A stretch of DNA of 64,000 nt from CAXXHQ01 sp963665265 (GCA_963665265.2 OY762224.2:3100001-3164000), one strand, 5' to 3'; shown: positions 9,330 through 17,784, counted from the first letter of the stretch. Notes: generated by a model not told the origin, from the letters alone. Made by a program: numbers and translations.

Positions 9330-9683
9330 ATGTCTTCGACCAGTTCCGTCTCGTCCGTCAGTTCGTCGGCAGCAGCGATTAGCAAAGCCGCCTCACTCTA
9401 TACCCAAAGAGTCCTCGGCAGTTCCGCGACGACCAAGGCCGCAGTCGCCTCCTCCAACCCTGCCAACGATAGTGCGACTCACGAGGCGAAAGAACCGCAT
9501 TCCGAAACAGTTGATGAAGCTTCGGGGGGCGATTCAAAGGCTCGCGTAAAACTTGCAAAACATGAGAACAAACAATCTGTAAAAGATTCAGCACCCACTG
9601 AAATGAACGCTTCGATCATTGAAACTGTCGGCTCGCAGCACACGGATTCCGCTATTGGCAACACGATTGATCTTGCAGCCTAG
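9330..9683 (+). CDS. Small Ser/Ala-rich protein of unknown function
   Basis: 117 residues, no recognised family. The start at 9330 is chosen because GAGGA lies 8-12 nt upstream; the longer in-frame version would begin inside the preceding terminator. The N-terminal third is Ser/Ala-rich and probably disordered (MSSTSSVSSVSSSAAAISKA). The middle is charged (acidic-to-basic, KAEPHSETVDE-like to KARVKLAKHENK), and the end is mildly hydrophobic. No signal peptide, membrane segment or cysteine is seen. It stands alone between a terminator and a convergent gene. It may be a small soluble disordered protein, and a spurious frame is not excluded. Confidence 0.5.
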   Translation: MSSTSSVSSVSSSAAAISKAASLYTQRVLGSSATTKAAVASSNPANDSATHEAKEPHSETVDEASGGDSKARVKLAKHENKQSVKDSAPTEMNASIIETVGSQHTDSAIGNTIDLAA

Positions 9684-10143
9684 AGCGAGCTTTGTTAATC
9701 CAGGGCGTTTTTTGTGGGGCGCGGTTAAAGTTCTCTGCGCGGTTTGAAAGTTCGAAAGCTTCTAGAAAACGGGCTATATACTCGCAGATGCGAAACAGAG
9801 ATCCGTTGTAACCGGAACTGGTCAATCTGCGTCTAACTCACTGGGGGCGTACGTTCGGTCGTCCGATGTATCCCTGAAATCTTTGCCTCTGATCTCCCCC
9901 CGTTTTCTGTGCCAGGAGTTACTGGAGAATCGGTTTGGGTGAAGTGCTCCCCAGCCTTGATTCATTTGGAAGGTTAGCCAGCAGAGGGGGTGGGCGGAAC
10001 AGTCGTGAGCGACTTTTCGGCCAGATACGGACAACCCTAAGCAGTCAACCGAATTCTGCAGCGAAACCGACCGCTGGCCAACGAAGCGAAAACATCGTTG
10101 AGTGAACGCATCGAAAAAAAGCCGCAGGGCGTTTGGCGAATGG
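9684..10143. other. 460-nt convergent intergenic region
   Basis: It separates two convergent genes. No coding potential or repeat stands out. On the minus strand just after the stop at 10144 a short GC hairpin (GCCCTGCGGC) precedes seven T (rc of 10113-10119), a weak terminator candidate for the DUF1559 gene. Confidence 0.4.
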
Positions 10144-11265
10144 TTAGTCCGGCGGAGTCGCCAACCGGCGTGCAGAATCCGTACTCTTCGCATCAATGCG
10201 GCTACATAGCGATTTGAAAGCGATCATGTCGACGTCGTAGGAAATGCTGTGGGCGGAACCGTCCAAATAGACAATGTTAAGAGCTGATGGATGGGCGCTG
10301 CCGAAAGACCAAAACATTTGCGGCTTCGTCGAATCATTATCGGTAATAGGGCCTGCGGAATCACGCTTCGGCTGCAAATCTTGCGGAGTGCGGGAAGGAT
10401 TACTTTCGTCTTGTGCACAACGAACCGTATCATTATTCATGCCGACATACGAGCTTTCGTTATCACCCGGATCTTGGCCGGTAAAATAATATGGCTTCCA
10501 CATGAACTTTTCGCCTGCGAACAAAGTATGGCTCAAACCGTCGGGCACGTCTTTTATCGCGCGGGTCACATGCCAACCGACGGCGCCGTTGTCCCAATTA
10601 TCGGATCTCATTGCCGTTCGGTAGGTAGCGGTATCCCAAAACCCATTAGCTGCGGTATAAGTTCTCGGCATAGTTCCTCCGCCGCTCATCTCCTCGTAGT
10701 AGCAATTATTGAATGAACCTCGACACGCGGCGTAGTCACAGCGTGAAACCTTCTCGGCGTCATTGGCGTTCACCCCGACAAACTGGAGACTCGGCCTTAC
10801 GGGCGTCGCGTAATAATTTCTAAACAATTGATTAGGTCGGCGCGTGGGACAATTAAATGCGGAGACTATAGTCGTGCATATTTGCGTCGCAGCCGCTCTA
10901 GCATCCGCATTCGTTTCGTCGTCGGGAAGCCCCTTCCCGGTGTCGTGAAGATGAATGTCTTCGAGCCACGGCAAAATGTTATAAGCCCAACTACCAGGCT
11001 GGCGAGTGGTAAATCCTCGATTGGGGCTTCCCACCCATAAAAACCCCCAACCACCCGTGGGCAAGAATTTTTGGGATTCGAGGTGGTTTTGCATGGCGAT
11101 GCCAATTTGCTTCAGATTGTTTGCGCACTGCAATTTTCTTCCTGATTCTCGAGCAGCTTGGATTGCCGGAAGTAAAAGAGCGATTAAAATGCCAATGATC
11201 GCAATAACAACCAAAAGCTCGACGAGGGTAAAAGCGCGGTTATGGCGAAATAGAAAAGATCGCAT
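10144..11265 (-). CDS. DUF1559 (SBP_bac_10) pseudopilin-like protein
   Basis: 373 residues. The start at 11265 is preferred because a purine-rich GGGGGA lies just upstream and the protein then begins directly with a type IV pilin-type leader: basic MRSFLFRHNR, then FTLVELLVVIAIIGILIALL with Glu at +5 and a single hydrophobic helix. The usual DUF1559 features follow: AIQAARESGRKLQCANNLKQIGIAM, and a C-terminal HPSALNIVYLDGSAHSISYD block equivalent to the family's H-x-G-x-N-x-x-xxDGS motif. Planctomycete genomes carry many paralogues. They are thought to be processed by a prepilin peptidase and to be envelope-associated, but their role is unknown. Expression is likely from the divergent promoter at 11394-11421. 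Confidence 0.93.
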   Translation of the reverse strand: MRSFLFRHNRAFTLVELLVVIAIIGILIALLLPAIQAARESGRKLQCANNLKQIGIAMQNHLESQKFLPTGGWGFLWVGSPNRGFTTRQPGSWAYNILPWLEDIHLHDTGKGLPDDETNADARAAATQICTTIVSAFNCPTRRPNQLFRNYYATPVRPSLQFVGVNANDAEKVSRCDYAACRGSFNNCYYEEMSGGGTMPRTYTAANGFWDTATYRTAMRSDNWDNGAVGWHVTRAIKDVPDGLSHTLFAGEKFMWKPYYFTGQDPGDNESSYVGMNNDTVRCAQDESNPSRTPQDLQPKRDSAGPITDNDSTKPQMFWSFGSAHPSALNIVYLDGSAHSISYDVDMIAFKSLCSRIDAKSTDSARRLATPPD

Positions 11266-11393
11266 TGGAGAATTCCCCCAATTAGCATGTAACGTCACTG
11301 TTACGGACCTTAATTTGTTTTTTTGAAAAGAAAAGCCGAACGCGGACACTGAAAACGCACTATTAAGACCAAAAAGGATGAGACGTAACGACC

Positions 11394-11421
11394 ATTATCG
11401 CCCTTTCTGAATAATTGTCAA
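11394..11421 (-). promoter_or_regulatory. Promoter for the DUF1559 gene
   Basis: On the minus strand, perfect TTGACA (11421-11416), a 16-nt spacer and GATAAT (11399-11394, 5/6 match). The predicted start is about 120 nt before the ATG at 11265. Its -35 overlaps the -35 of the opposing promoter. Confidence 0.55.
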
Positions 11422-11444
11422 CATAAAGTGACCGGCCGTATTAT
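11415..11444 (+). promoter_or_regulatory. Promoter for the CoA-disulfide reductase gene
   Basis: TTGTCA (11415-11420, 5/6), an 18-nt spacer and TATTAT (11439-11444, 5/6). The leader to the ATG at 11571 would be about 120 nt. The -35 is shared back-to-back with the minus-strand promoter, so one bound protein could block both. Confidence 0.5.
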
Positions 11445-11570
11445 TTTTTACTTTTGTAACCCCAAGGGCACTTTGAGCATCCAACCTATTTAGGGCGTTT
11501 TAGCAGAGAGACGCCCAGAAAAATTTCATTCAAGTTGTCAACTGTTATTCCCCCAGAAAAAATTACATAT

Positions 11571-13241
11571 ATGTCCCAGCGAAGAGTTTTGATTGTCGGC
11601 GGAGTGGCGGGCGGAGCTTCTTGCGCGGCAAGATTGCGTCGGCTCGATGAATCAGCCGAAATCGTCATTTTCGAACGTAGCTCGACAGTCTCCTTCGCTA
11701 ACTGCGGCTTACCATATTACATTGGCGGAGTAATTTCGGATCGCAACCAACTCCTCGTCGCCGCGCCGCAACGATTTAGTGCAATTTTCAATATCGACGT
11801 TCGCATTCGTTGCAAGGTGACGGCAGTTCGACCTTCAGAAAAGACGATTGAAGTCGTCAATCTCGAGACAGGAATCACGACGGTCGAGCGTTACGATTAC
11901 CTAGTGTTGTCGCCGGGAGCCAAGCCAATCCGCCCCGATTGGCCCGGCATCGATTTGCCGAACGTCTTTTCTTTGCGAAACATGGAGGATATGGACTCCA
12001 TCTGCGCCAAACTGCAGACGGAGTCATCTCGACGGGCCGTCGTCATTGGGGCAGGATTCATCGGGCTTGAGACTGCCGAGAACCTCGCTCGCCGAGGCTT
12101 GGTCGTTACCATTCTTGAGAAGCAGAGTCAGGCGATGCCGACGATGGATCCCGAAATGGTCGTTGCGATCGCCGCCGAGGCGCAAAAGAATCAAATCAAT
12201 CTCCGTTTGGCGGTTGAAGTGACGGAGATTGAGAAGACTTCAGACGGTCTGGCCGTTGCGACCGCCGACGGAGACAAGATACCGGCGGACCTGGTTATCG
12301 TCGCTATCGGAGTACGGCCTGACGTAGCTTTGGCGGGGAAGGCGGGCATAAAGCTTGGCTCGATGGGCGGAATCGTCGTCGACGAGAAGATGCGGACGAG
12401 CGATCCTAATATCTTTGCCGTGGGGGACGTTGTCGAAGTCGTTGATTTCGTCACTCAACGGCCCGCATTGATCCCTTTGGCCGGTCCGGCGAATCGGCAA
12501 GGGCGACTTGCCGCCGACGCAATCTGCGGGCGAGAGGTTCATTATCGCGGTTCGCAAGGGACTTCGATCGTCGGATTCTTTGAGCAAACCCTCGCTATGA
12601 CCGGCGCGACCGAAAAATCTCTGATTCGCGCAGGTATCCCCTTTGAAAAAGTCTATACGCATTCGGCCAATCATGCAGGTTACTATCCTGGAGCGGAGCG
12701 AATCACACTCAAGTTGATTTTTTCACCTGAGGACGGTCGCGTTCTCGGCGCACAAGCTTTCGGTAAATCGGGCGTCGATAAACGAATCGACGTGATTGCC
12801 GTTTCGATCCAACATGGAGCGACGGTTTACGATCTTGAAGAGGCGGAACTATGCTATGCCCCGCAATTTGGGAGCGCAAAGGACGCGACGAACATCGCTG
12901 GATTCGTTTCTGGCAACGCAATGCGGGGCGATATGCCCGTCGGGTCGTGGAGCGAGTGGTTTGAACTTACGGAAAAAGGGTCGCAACCTTTCACGCTGGA
13001 CGTTCGCCCGTCGGCAATGGTCGCCGCAGCAGCGATCAAGGGCACGACGAGAATTCCAATGGCCGAGCTTCGATCGAGACTGAACGAGCTGCCGCGTGAT
13101 CGGGAAATTTGGGTTCACTGCTTGGTAGGCCAAACTTCCTATTTGGCCGTCCGCGTGTTATTGCAGAACGGTTTCAGAGCGCGGAACCTCTCCGGCGGAT
13201 TCACAACGTACGAAGCCGAGCTTGCGACGAGGAAACGCTAG
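11571..13241 (+). CDS. CoA-disulfide / persulfide reductase with C-terminal rhodanese domain
   Basis: 556 residues. The ATG at 11571 is preferred over a TTG at 11535 because the FAD-binding motif starts at once (VLIVGGVAGGASCAARLRR). Domains: FAD/NAD(P) pyridine nucleotide-disulfide oxidoreductase (about 1-320) with a second dinucleotide fold (AVVIGAGFIGLETAENL) and FAD motif (IFAVGDVVE); dimerisation domain (about 325-450); rhodanese (about 460-556). The redox cysteine is Cys45 in SFANCGLPYY, and the rhodanese cysteine is Cys517 in HCLVGQTSY. This architecture matches CoADR-RHD/Npsr enzymes, which use NAD(P)H to reduce CoA disulfide or CoA persulfide and polysulfide. The role is probably cytoplasmic thiol or sulfane-sulfur homeostasis. 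It converges with, and overlaps by 4 nt, the next gene. Confidence 0.93.
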   Translation: MSQRRVLIVGGVAGGASCAARLRRLDESAEIVIFERSSTVSFANCGLPYYIGGVISDRNQLLVAAPQRFSAIFNIDVRIRCKVTAVRPSEKTIEVVNLETGITTVERYDYLVLSPGAKPIRPDWPGIDLPNVFSLRNMEDMDSICAKLQTESSRRAVVIGAGFIGLETAENLARRGLVVTILEKQSQAMPTMDPEMVVAIAAEAQKNQINLRLAVEVTEIEKTSDGLAVATADGDKIPADLVIVAIGVRPDVALAGKAGIKLGSMGGIVVDEKMRTSDPNIFAVGDVVEVVDFVTQRPALIPLAGPANRQGRLAADAICGREVHYRGSQGTSIVGFFEQTLAMTGATEKSLIRAGIPFEKVYTHSANHAGYYPGAERITLKLIFSPEDGRVLGAQAFGKSGVDKRIDVIAVSIQHGATVYDLEEAELCYAPQFGSAKDATNIAGFVSGNAMRGDMPVGSWSEWFELTEKGSQPFTLDVRPSAMVAAAAIKGTTRIPMAELRSRLNELPRDREIWVHCLVGQTSYLAVRVLLQNGFRARNLSGGFTTYEAELATRKR

Positions 13242-14296
13242 GGCTTTCGATGTTTGCTCTCCTTTTCCTCAATCGCTTCCTCTTCGTGAAGCGCTTGAGA
13301 AACCTCGCCGCGATTGCGGAAGTAGAACGGAATACCGAGTCCGGCGATGCAGATCGTCATTAGGCGATAGCCGAGCGTGACGATGATTCCCTGGCCGGCG
13401 GGGACAGAGACGCCCGCCTCTGGAACCGCCGAGTATAAATAGTCCAGAACGCCTTCTTGCGGTCCCATCGGAAGCGGGATTACTTGAGCGGCGGAACTAA
13501 GCGGGGCCACCACCAAATGCGCCTTAAGAGAGTGAACATGCGTATTAAGCGAATGTACGTCGCCCGGCAAGCCTTGCGAGATCAAATATATTCCGACGGC
13601 GAAACAGCAGTGGACCGGAACAGTCATAAGCGATGCGTTCAATAGGACAAGCGGTCGATTGCGATAAATTCGCCAAGCTTCGATAAGTTTCGTCAGGATT
13701 TCGCCAACCTTCGGCAAATGCTCCAACACGCCGATCAACGTCTCATTAAACAGTACGGGCGATAACGACAAAGCGATGCCGACCGTTGCGCCAGAGGTAA
13801 TGACATAGGTGTAAAAGCAAATTTTTTGCAATTGCGGATCTCCGCCGCCCGCGAATCCGGTCAGGAACATTGCCGCCGAACAAACCACAAACAGCACGTA
13901 GAGCCCAATGATTCGATCGACGATGACCGAGGCTACGGCATGCGGACGGAACTGTCGGTGCTCATGCGAAAGCATAACAGCTTTAACTAAATCGCCGCCG
14001 ACAATTCCTAACGGCGCAAGATTAAATAAATATCCCCAGAAGCTGATTCGAAGAGCATCGATGAGTTTGCACGGGACGTTTAGCGAACGAACAAGATACC
14101 ACCATCGCACGAATGTAATGAGGGCGGCCGTAGCGCACATTACGTAGGCGCCGACGAACATCTTCCAATCTTTCGGCTCATGAAGCAGATTAGAAAAAGC
14201 GTTTGACTTGTCGTTTCGAACGGAATTCCAAATCAAGAAAGCGACGATGCCTAACGAGAGTCCGATTTTAATCAGCGTTACGAGCAGTTTTTTCAT
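13238..14296 (-). CDS. Flippase-like membrane protein (UPF0104 / lysylphosphatidylglycerol synthase TM family)
   Basis: 352 residues with about eight hydrophobic helices starting at MKKLLVTLIKIGLSLGIVAF. Family marks are FVRWWYLVRSLNVP, FWGYLFNLAPLGIVGGDLVKAVML and VIVDRIIGLYVLF. The last quarter has PLSSAAQVIPLPMGPQEGVLDYLY, where these proteins usually carry the conserved P-x-G-x-G-x-x-E-like segment. It contains only the MprF-like transmembrane module without the aminoacyltransferase domain, a group implicated in lipid or polyprenyl-linked precursor transfer across membranes; the substrate is unknown. The basic/acidic end (HEEEAIEEKESKHRKP) is cytoplasmic-like. The last 4 nt overlap the convergent reductase gene, leaving no room for a terminator between them. 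Confidence 0.85.
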   Translation of the reverse strand: MKKLLVTLIKIGLSLGIVAFLIWNSVRNDKSNAFSNLLHEPKDWKMFVGAYVMCATAALITFVRWWYLVRSLNVPCKLIDALRISFWGYLFNLAPLGIVGGDLVKAVMLSHEHRQFRPHAVASVIVDRIIGLYVLFVVCSAAMFLTGFAGGGDPQLQKICFYTYVITSGATVGIALSLSPVLFNETLIGVLEHLPKVGEILTKLIEAWRIYRNRPLVLLNASLMTVPVHCCFAVGIYLISQGLPGDVHSLNTHVHSLKAHLVVAPLSSAAQVIPLPMGPQEGVLDYLYSAVPEAGVSVPAGQGIIVTLGYRLMTICIAGLGIPFYFRNRGEVSQALHEEEAIEEKESKHRKP

Positions 14297-14424
14297 GGCA
14301 GTGAACTTCTAAATGACAGTCAGGCCGAAAAATAGGGAAGTTAAAAAACTAATTTTCCGCAACCCCAGCCGACGAAACCATTTATGATAAACGGAATTCC
14401 CATTTTAGAATAGCATAAGACGCG

Positions 14425-14458
14425 AAAAAACCTCGCCAACGGCGAAAGAGGCGAGGTT
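14425..14458 (-). terminator. Intrinsic terminator of the papain-protease cluster
   Basis: On the minus strand, a perfect 9-bp stem AACCTCGCC / GGCGAGGTT (14458-14450 with 14437-14429) around 12 nt, continuing into a run of T (complement of 14425-14430). It lies 64 nt after the protease stop at 14522. Confidence 0.8.
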
Positions 14459-14521
14459 TATGCCGATTGTAGGCGTCTTAAGTGTCGTTCCGTTGCGAAA
14501 TTGTGAGGCAACTCACAATTT

Positions 14522-15301
14522 CTATTCCTGCCAAGTCGAGGCGCGAACGGCCCAGGCGTCGTTAAAATCGCCCTCAAAATAGCTTTCAGGGACGTAGCAG
14601 AAACCGGCGTCGCCCCAGTCTTTTCCCCAGGAATTGGCGGTCTCGACATGCCAAACGTCGTCGATGAGGGTCAAACCGACGCCGCACATTGCATGTCCGC
14701 CGGAACCGCCTCGATAACGTGGAATTACGCCGCTAGAGTCGGGCTCAAAGTTTCGGCCGACGAAGACACCGTAATCGACAAAAAAACCGCATTGCAACGC
14801 CGACGCGATGTGATCGAAGGTCGGGCAATCGAACGCCTCCAAGATGCGAAACTTCGTCGCTTCGTCACGCCAACTTTCCGGCCAAGGATTCCTCCCGCTA
14901 TCGTCCCAATGCAAAGGCCCGATAGTTTTCGCAGTGCATACGCCTTCGTCACGTAATGCGGCGAGAGCGTCTCCGAGCGATGATCCGCCGTCTTGCCCGC
15001 CGTTAATTCGCCCGTACAGATTTCCCGGCGAAAGCTGCACGAACGGCAATCCTTCCATCGCCCGACAACCGTGTAGCGATTGAACGGCGGCGAAGGCGTT
15101 GCAAGCGCCTTGCCCGTCTTGATCCATTATCTCAGCGATCATGCCCCGCAAGGAAACGGTTTGCCATTGGCTTCGCGGAATGACCGTTGCGTTTTCGCTT
15201 GCTTGAAACGCGGCAAAAAGCGAACCGACTTCATGCCGACGGGGCGAGCAGCCTCCGAGTAATCGAACTTCTCCGGCCGCGTAAATTTCTTCCATATTCA
15301 T
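14522..15301 (-). CDS. Papain-family (C1A) cysteine peptidase
   Basis: 259 residues. TAGGAGA lies 8-14 nt before the ATG. The papain catalytic set is complete: Gln61 and Cys67 in QDGQGACNAF with the canonical six-residue spacing, His203 in GGHAMCGVGL, and Asn223 in TANSWGKDWG. The Trp after the catalytic Cys in papain is Asn here. There is no propeptide of usual length and no signal peptide, so it appears to be a mature-form cytoplasmic enzyme or one exported by another route. It is the last gene of a minus-strand cluster, 12 nt after the thioredoxin-like membrane protein, and is followed by a strong terminator. A lysis or phage-derived role is possible but no phage structural gene supports it. 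Confidence 0.9.
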   Translation of the reverse strand: MNMEEIYAAGEVRLLGGCSPRRHEVGSLFAAFQASENATVIPRSQWQTVSLRGMIAEIMDQDGQGACNAFAAVQSLHGCRAMEGLPFVQLSPGNLYGRINGGQDGGSSLGDALAALRDEGVCTAKTIGPLHWDDSGRNPWPESWRDEATKFRILEAFDCPTFDHIASALQCGFFVDYGVFVGRNFEPDSSGVIPRYRGGSGGHAMCGVGLTLIDDVWHVETANSWGKDWGDAGFCYVPESYFEGDFNDAWAVRASTWQE

Positions 15302-15313
15302 AATCTCGTTCTC

Positions 15314-16108
15314 CTATCGAGCATAAGGACAATTGCCGGTCGGACAAATTCGCTTTTCTGACGACGCCTGTTCGAAAGATGAGTTGGCCGATTCGCCGCC
15401 GTAATATTTCATCTTGGCGAGAATCGCATTCTCGTTTTCCGGAAGAGGACCGTCCCAAAGGAGTTTGCCGCCGTCGAGCGTCGTGATAAACAAGTACGGA
15501 AGCCGAACGTTTTTTGAGTTGGCGTAGTCGATCCATTGTTTGAATCGTACCGGAGACGCTCCGTCGGAATTCCGCACGTCTTTGTCGATCGAATTAAAGG
15601 CGTGGCCGCCTCGTTTGGCAAAATCTCGCAAGGTTTGCGAAGCGATGATTCCGGCTTGAGCCGGAGTTCGGTCGTGCGACTCTTCGATAATCGTAACCGC
15701 GATTTTCTGCGGTCGAGGAGCGGGATCCGGCGTCGGCGGAACGGGCGACGGCGCGGGACTTGGTTCGGGCGTCGGATTCGGAGCGCCGCCGTCCACTTGT
15801 AGCGGATATTGCCAAATCTTCATTGCAACGCCGTCGAACGAGGCTAATACGAACACGGCCTCGCCTTTTCCGGAAGCTCCGTGAACGATTGACCATGATT
15901 GCCGATTGGACTTGGGCAAATCGGCGGTAATAAATACTCCCGTCCCGGTAACGGACGCCAAGAGCCGAGGCCGATCGGTTTCAACGGCCAGAGCGGTTGT
16001 CTCATAACTGACGCTCGTCAGGTCGCGTTCTCGCAGCAAATAGAAGGCGGCACATGCCGCACCGAATGCCGCAGCCGCGATCGCCCATTTTAGTACTATG
16101 AATTTCAT
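15314..16108 (-). CDS. Membrane-anchored thioredoxin-fold-like protein with Pro-rich linker
   Basis: 264 residues. The start at 16108 is chosen because the frame extension to 16204 would overlap the upstream gene, and a hydrophobic N-terminal anchor begins here (FIVLKWAIAAAAFGAACAAF). About residues 25-115 are a small beta-rich domain with TGTGVFITADLP and VFVLASFDG. A Pro-rich linker follows (PTPEPSPAPSPVPPTPDPA), then a C-terminal domain (about 140-240) with PYLFITTLDGGKLLWDGPLP, which resembles a thioredoxin-like fold without CXXC. The end (CPTGNCPYAR) carries two cysteines. The Pro-rich linker suggests the C-terminal domain is held away from the membrane on the outside. It is co-directional with, and 12 nt before, the C1A peptidase. 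The exact function is not recognised. Confidence 0.7.
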   Translation of the reverse strand: MKFIVLKWAIAAAAFGAACAAFYLLRERDLTSVSYETTALAVETDRPRLLASVTGTGVFITADLPKSNRQSWSIVHGASGKGEAVFVLASFDGVAMKIWQYPLQVDGGAPNPTPEPSPAPSPVPPTPDPAPRPQKIAVTIIEESHDRTPAQAGIIASQTLRDFAKRGGHAFNSIDKDVRNSDGASPVRFKQWIDYANSKNVRLPYLFITTLDGGKLLWDGPLPENENAILAKMKYYGGESANSSFEQASSEKRICPTGNCPYAR

Positions 16109-16151
16109 CGTTTGCCCTTGTTTCTGACTGTTTGCCTCGCAGTGAATCGCT

Positions 16152-16631
16152 TTAGGTAAGCGGCGTGGGGGGGACGTCGGGCGCCCGATTATCGCCGGAG
16201 TCATTTTTGGAATCGGAATCGGGCGAGGGTTGCGGAGTCGGCAACAGCGTGCGCAACCATTCGATCAACTCGATGAACGCTTTGAGCGCCGCGACGATCG
16301 AGACGACGCTCGACGCGATCGATCCCGTTTGCACCTGCGGAGCGCTCGCCGAAACGACGGCCGTCAAACGTGAATTCAACGCGGTCTTGGTCATGTCGGT
16401 CGACGAATGGAACAGATTCCAAACATCTTGCCATGCCGTGTCGTCGCTTACGACGGCGTTGAGGACTGAAACGCAGGCGTCGTCGATGAGCGTGCTGGTT
16501 TTATCGGCCACGGTCGAGAGCAACTTACAGATCGACCGCATAACTTCTCGCATTTGCGACGAGTCGTTCAAGTTCGCGTTTTTCAAAAAAGGCAACGCCA
16601 CGGAAACAAAACGTAACAATAGAGAAAACAT
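16152..16631 (-). CDS. Small protein with hydrophobic helices and Pro/Asp tail, unknown function
   Basis: 159 residues with a textbook AGGAGG seven nt before the ATG, the best ribosome site in the cluster. It has a hydrophobic N-terminus (MFSLLLRFVSVALPFL), a helical middle with a second hydrophobic stretch (IASSVVSIVAALKAFIELIEWL), and a disordered end rich in Pro, Ser and Asp. This resembles membrane-active small proteins such as holins in general shape only, and no family is recognised. It lies 43 nt upstream of the thioredoxin-like gene in the same direction and is very probably co-transcribed with it and with the C1A peptidase. Confidence 0.7.
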   Translation of the reverse strand: MFSLLLRFVSVALPFLKNANLNDSSQMREVMRSICKLLSTVADKTSTLIDDACVSVLNAVVSDDTAWQDVWNLFHSSTDMTKTALNSRLTAVVSASAPQVQTGSIASSVVSIVAALKAFIELIEWLRTLLPTPQPSPDSDSKNDSGDNRAPDVPPTPLT

Positions 16632-17106
16632 AAAAACCTCCTGATTGGTTGAGCGGCCGCAAAAAACGATTGCTCGAAGAACGGTCGCTGGAAAACGTAA
16701 ACCACGTGAGCAGAATAGAAGACGAACTGGCCCAAATTCAAGAATTATTTGGCGAACAATCCGCGAACGCTAAAAGGGGGCATTGAAGAAATGCCGATTC
16801 AACGCAAAAAGAAAGGCCGAACGAAGAGTCGATCGTTAATTCGTCAGCCGAATAACCAGGAGGGGAAGCGAATCCGTGGCTAGGGCATGCGACGAAACGG
16901 GCGACTTGCTTCGTTCGGCCTTGAGGGGAACGATTTTCGGACTCCACGTCGTCACTTGCTCTGTTCCAAGCGACGCGAAATCCGAAGGCATCTACTATAT
17001 CTCATTCTATTGCGAGCGGGGTAACGACGATTCGTTCGTCGCCCCGTCGCAATAGATCTTTGGGGGCTATTTTAAAACACTATTGCAAAATTATTCATCG
17101 AATGAA
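16632..17106. other. 475-nt intergenic region inside the small-gene cluster
   Basis: No convincing gene. A plus-strand stretch (16649-16786) reads as a short helical, Glu-rich peptide without a good start. The notable element is a strong hairpin at 17007-17055. Confidence 0.4.
17007..17055. repeat. Long imperfect hairpin
   Basis: Paired segments: CTATTGCGA (17007-17015) with TCGCAATAG (17047-17055), GGGG (17018-17021) with CCCC (17042-17045), CGACGA (17025-17030) with TCGTCG (17036-17041), loop TTCGT. That is 19 pairs with a small bulge. No T-run follows on either strand. It sits between the 78-residue gene and the rest of the cluster, so it may partially terminate or process the transcript. 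Confidence 0.7.
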
Positions 17107-17343
17107 TCACACTTCGACGCCTGATTGCTGGTAAAAGAGGATGCGGCGGCGACTCCGTCGCACGTACACGGGGCGGACGTAAGATTTGTCGTTTCCGCTC
17201 GGATCGTGCGTCGGACGAAAATAGGTGTTGGCGTAGGTCTGCTCTTCTTCCAAAGTCGGACATTCTTTCGTGGACACGATGAGCCAATCAAGCTGGGCGG
17301 CGTCAAAAATCGGATCCAACTGCTTAATTCCATGTTTCTTCAT
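17107..17343 (-). CDS. Small protein of unknown function, first of the cluster
   Basis: 78 residues, start ATG at 17343 with AGGAGG about 11 nt upstream. The sequence is charged and aromatic (MKKHGIKQLDPIFDAAQ; TLEEEQTYANTYF), ending in an Arg-rich VRRSRRRILF stretch. There is no signal peptide or membrane helix and no recognised family. It lies upstream of the same-strand holin-like, thioredoxin-like and peptidase genes, but 475 nt with a hairpin separate it from them, so common transcription is uncertain. Two overlapping alternative frames are less plausible because they lack a ribosome site. Confidence 0.5.
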   Translation of the reverse strand: MKKHGIKQLDPIFDAAQLDWLIVSTKECPTLEEEQTYANTYFRPTHDPSGNDKSYVRPVYVRRSRRRILFYQQSGVEV

Positions 17344-17627
17344 CGTCCGGCGCTCCTCCTAGTTGCAGGCTGTCGATTCGTTTGGGCGTCCGCATCGTCC
17401 GAACTAGTCCATCGGCATTCTTTTCTCAGGAGAAAAAAGTCGTTTAGTTTCGGTTGTCGGCTCCGCATGACGTCCAATCTGATAAGCGTCACACGATGGA
17501 CACCAGTGCATTTCGCGTGCCAAAGGGGGGCAAGTTTCCGTAACGCGTTATCATCCTGAGAGATGCGTAAAATCATGTATTTTTGCATGGTTGAAGTAAC
17601 GCGAGAAAAGACTACACCGCAACGATC

Positions 17628-17651
17628 AAGTGTTGCGTTTTCGCAACACTT
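17628..17651. promoter_or_regulatory. 10-bp perfect palindrome with TTTT spacer, operator-like
   Basis: AAGTGTTGCG (17628-17637), TTTT, CGCAACACTT (17642-17651). It lies 285 nt before the minus-strand gene and 280 nt before the KaiC-like gene. A dimeric HTH regulator site is a natural reading. A hairpin in RNA is the alternative. Confidence 0.45.
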
Positions 17652-17771
17652 CAGCTTACGAGAACCCCCGGCTGAAACCATGACTGGGGCTTTTCCTGAC
17701 GATGTGTTTACAAATCGAACGCAAATCGGCGTTGAATGTCGCTAATACGTCAATTGAATCACCTCTTCTGT

Positions 17772-17784
17772 CATGCATTGCATG
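17772..17784. promoter_or_regulatory. CATGCA-T-TGCATG palindrome
   Basis: A 6-bp perfect inverted repeat with a 1-nt centre, 147 nt before the first possible start of the KaiC-like gene. It may be an operator half-site pair. It is short enough to arise by chance. Confidence 0.25.

Noticed and set aside
16649..16786. Short plus-strand frame, Glu-rich helical peptide
   Set aside because: No ATG or ribosome site; only GTG/TTG starts, about 45 codons, opposite to the surrounding cluster.
17340..17681. 113-residue minus-strand frame whose stop overlaps the next start as ATGA
   Set aside because: The overlap is suggestive, but the protein is Arg-rich at its end, lacks a ribosome site and covers the operator-like palindrome. 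The downstream gene has its own AGGAGG.
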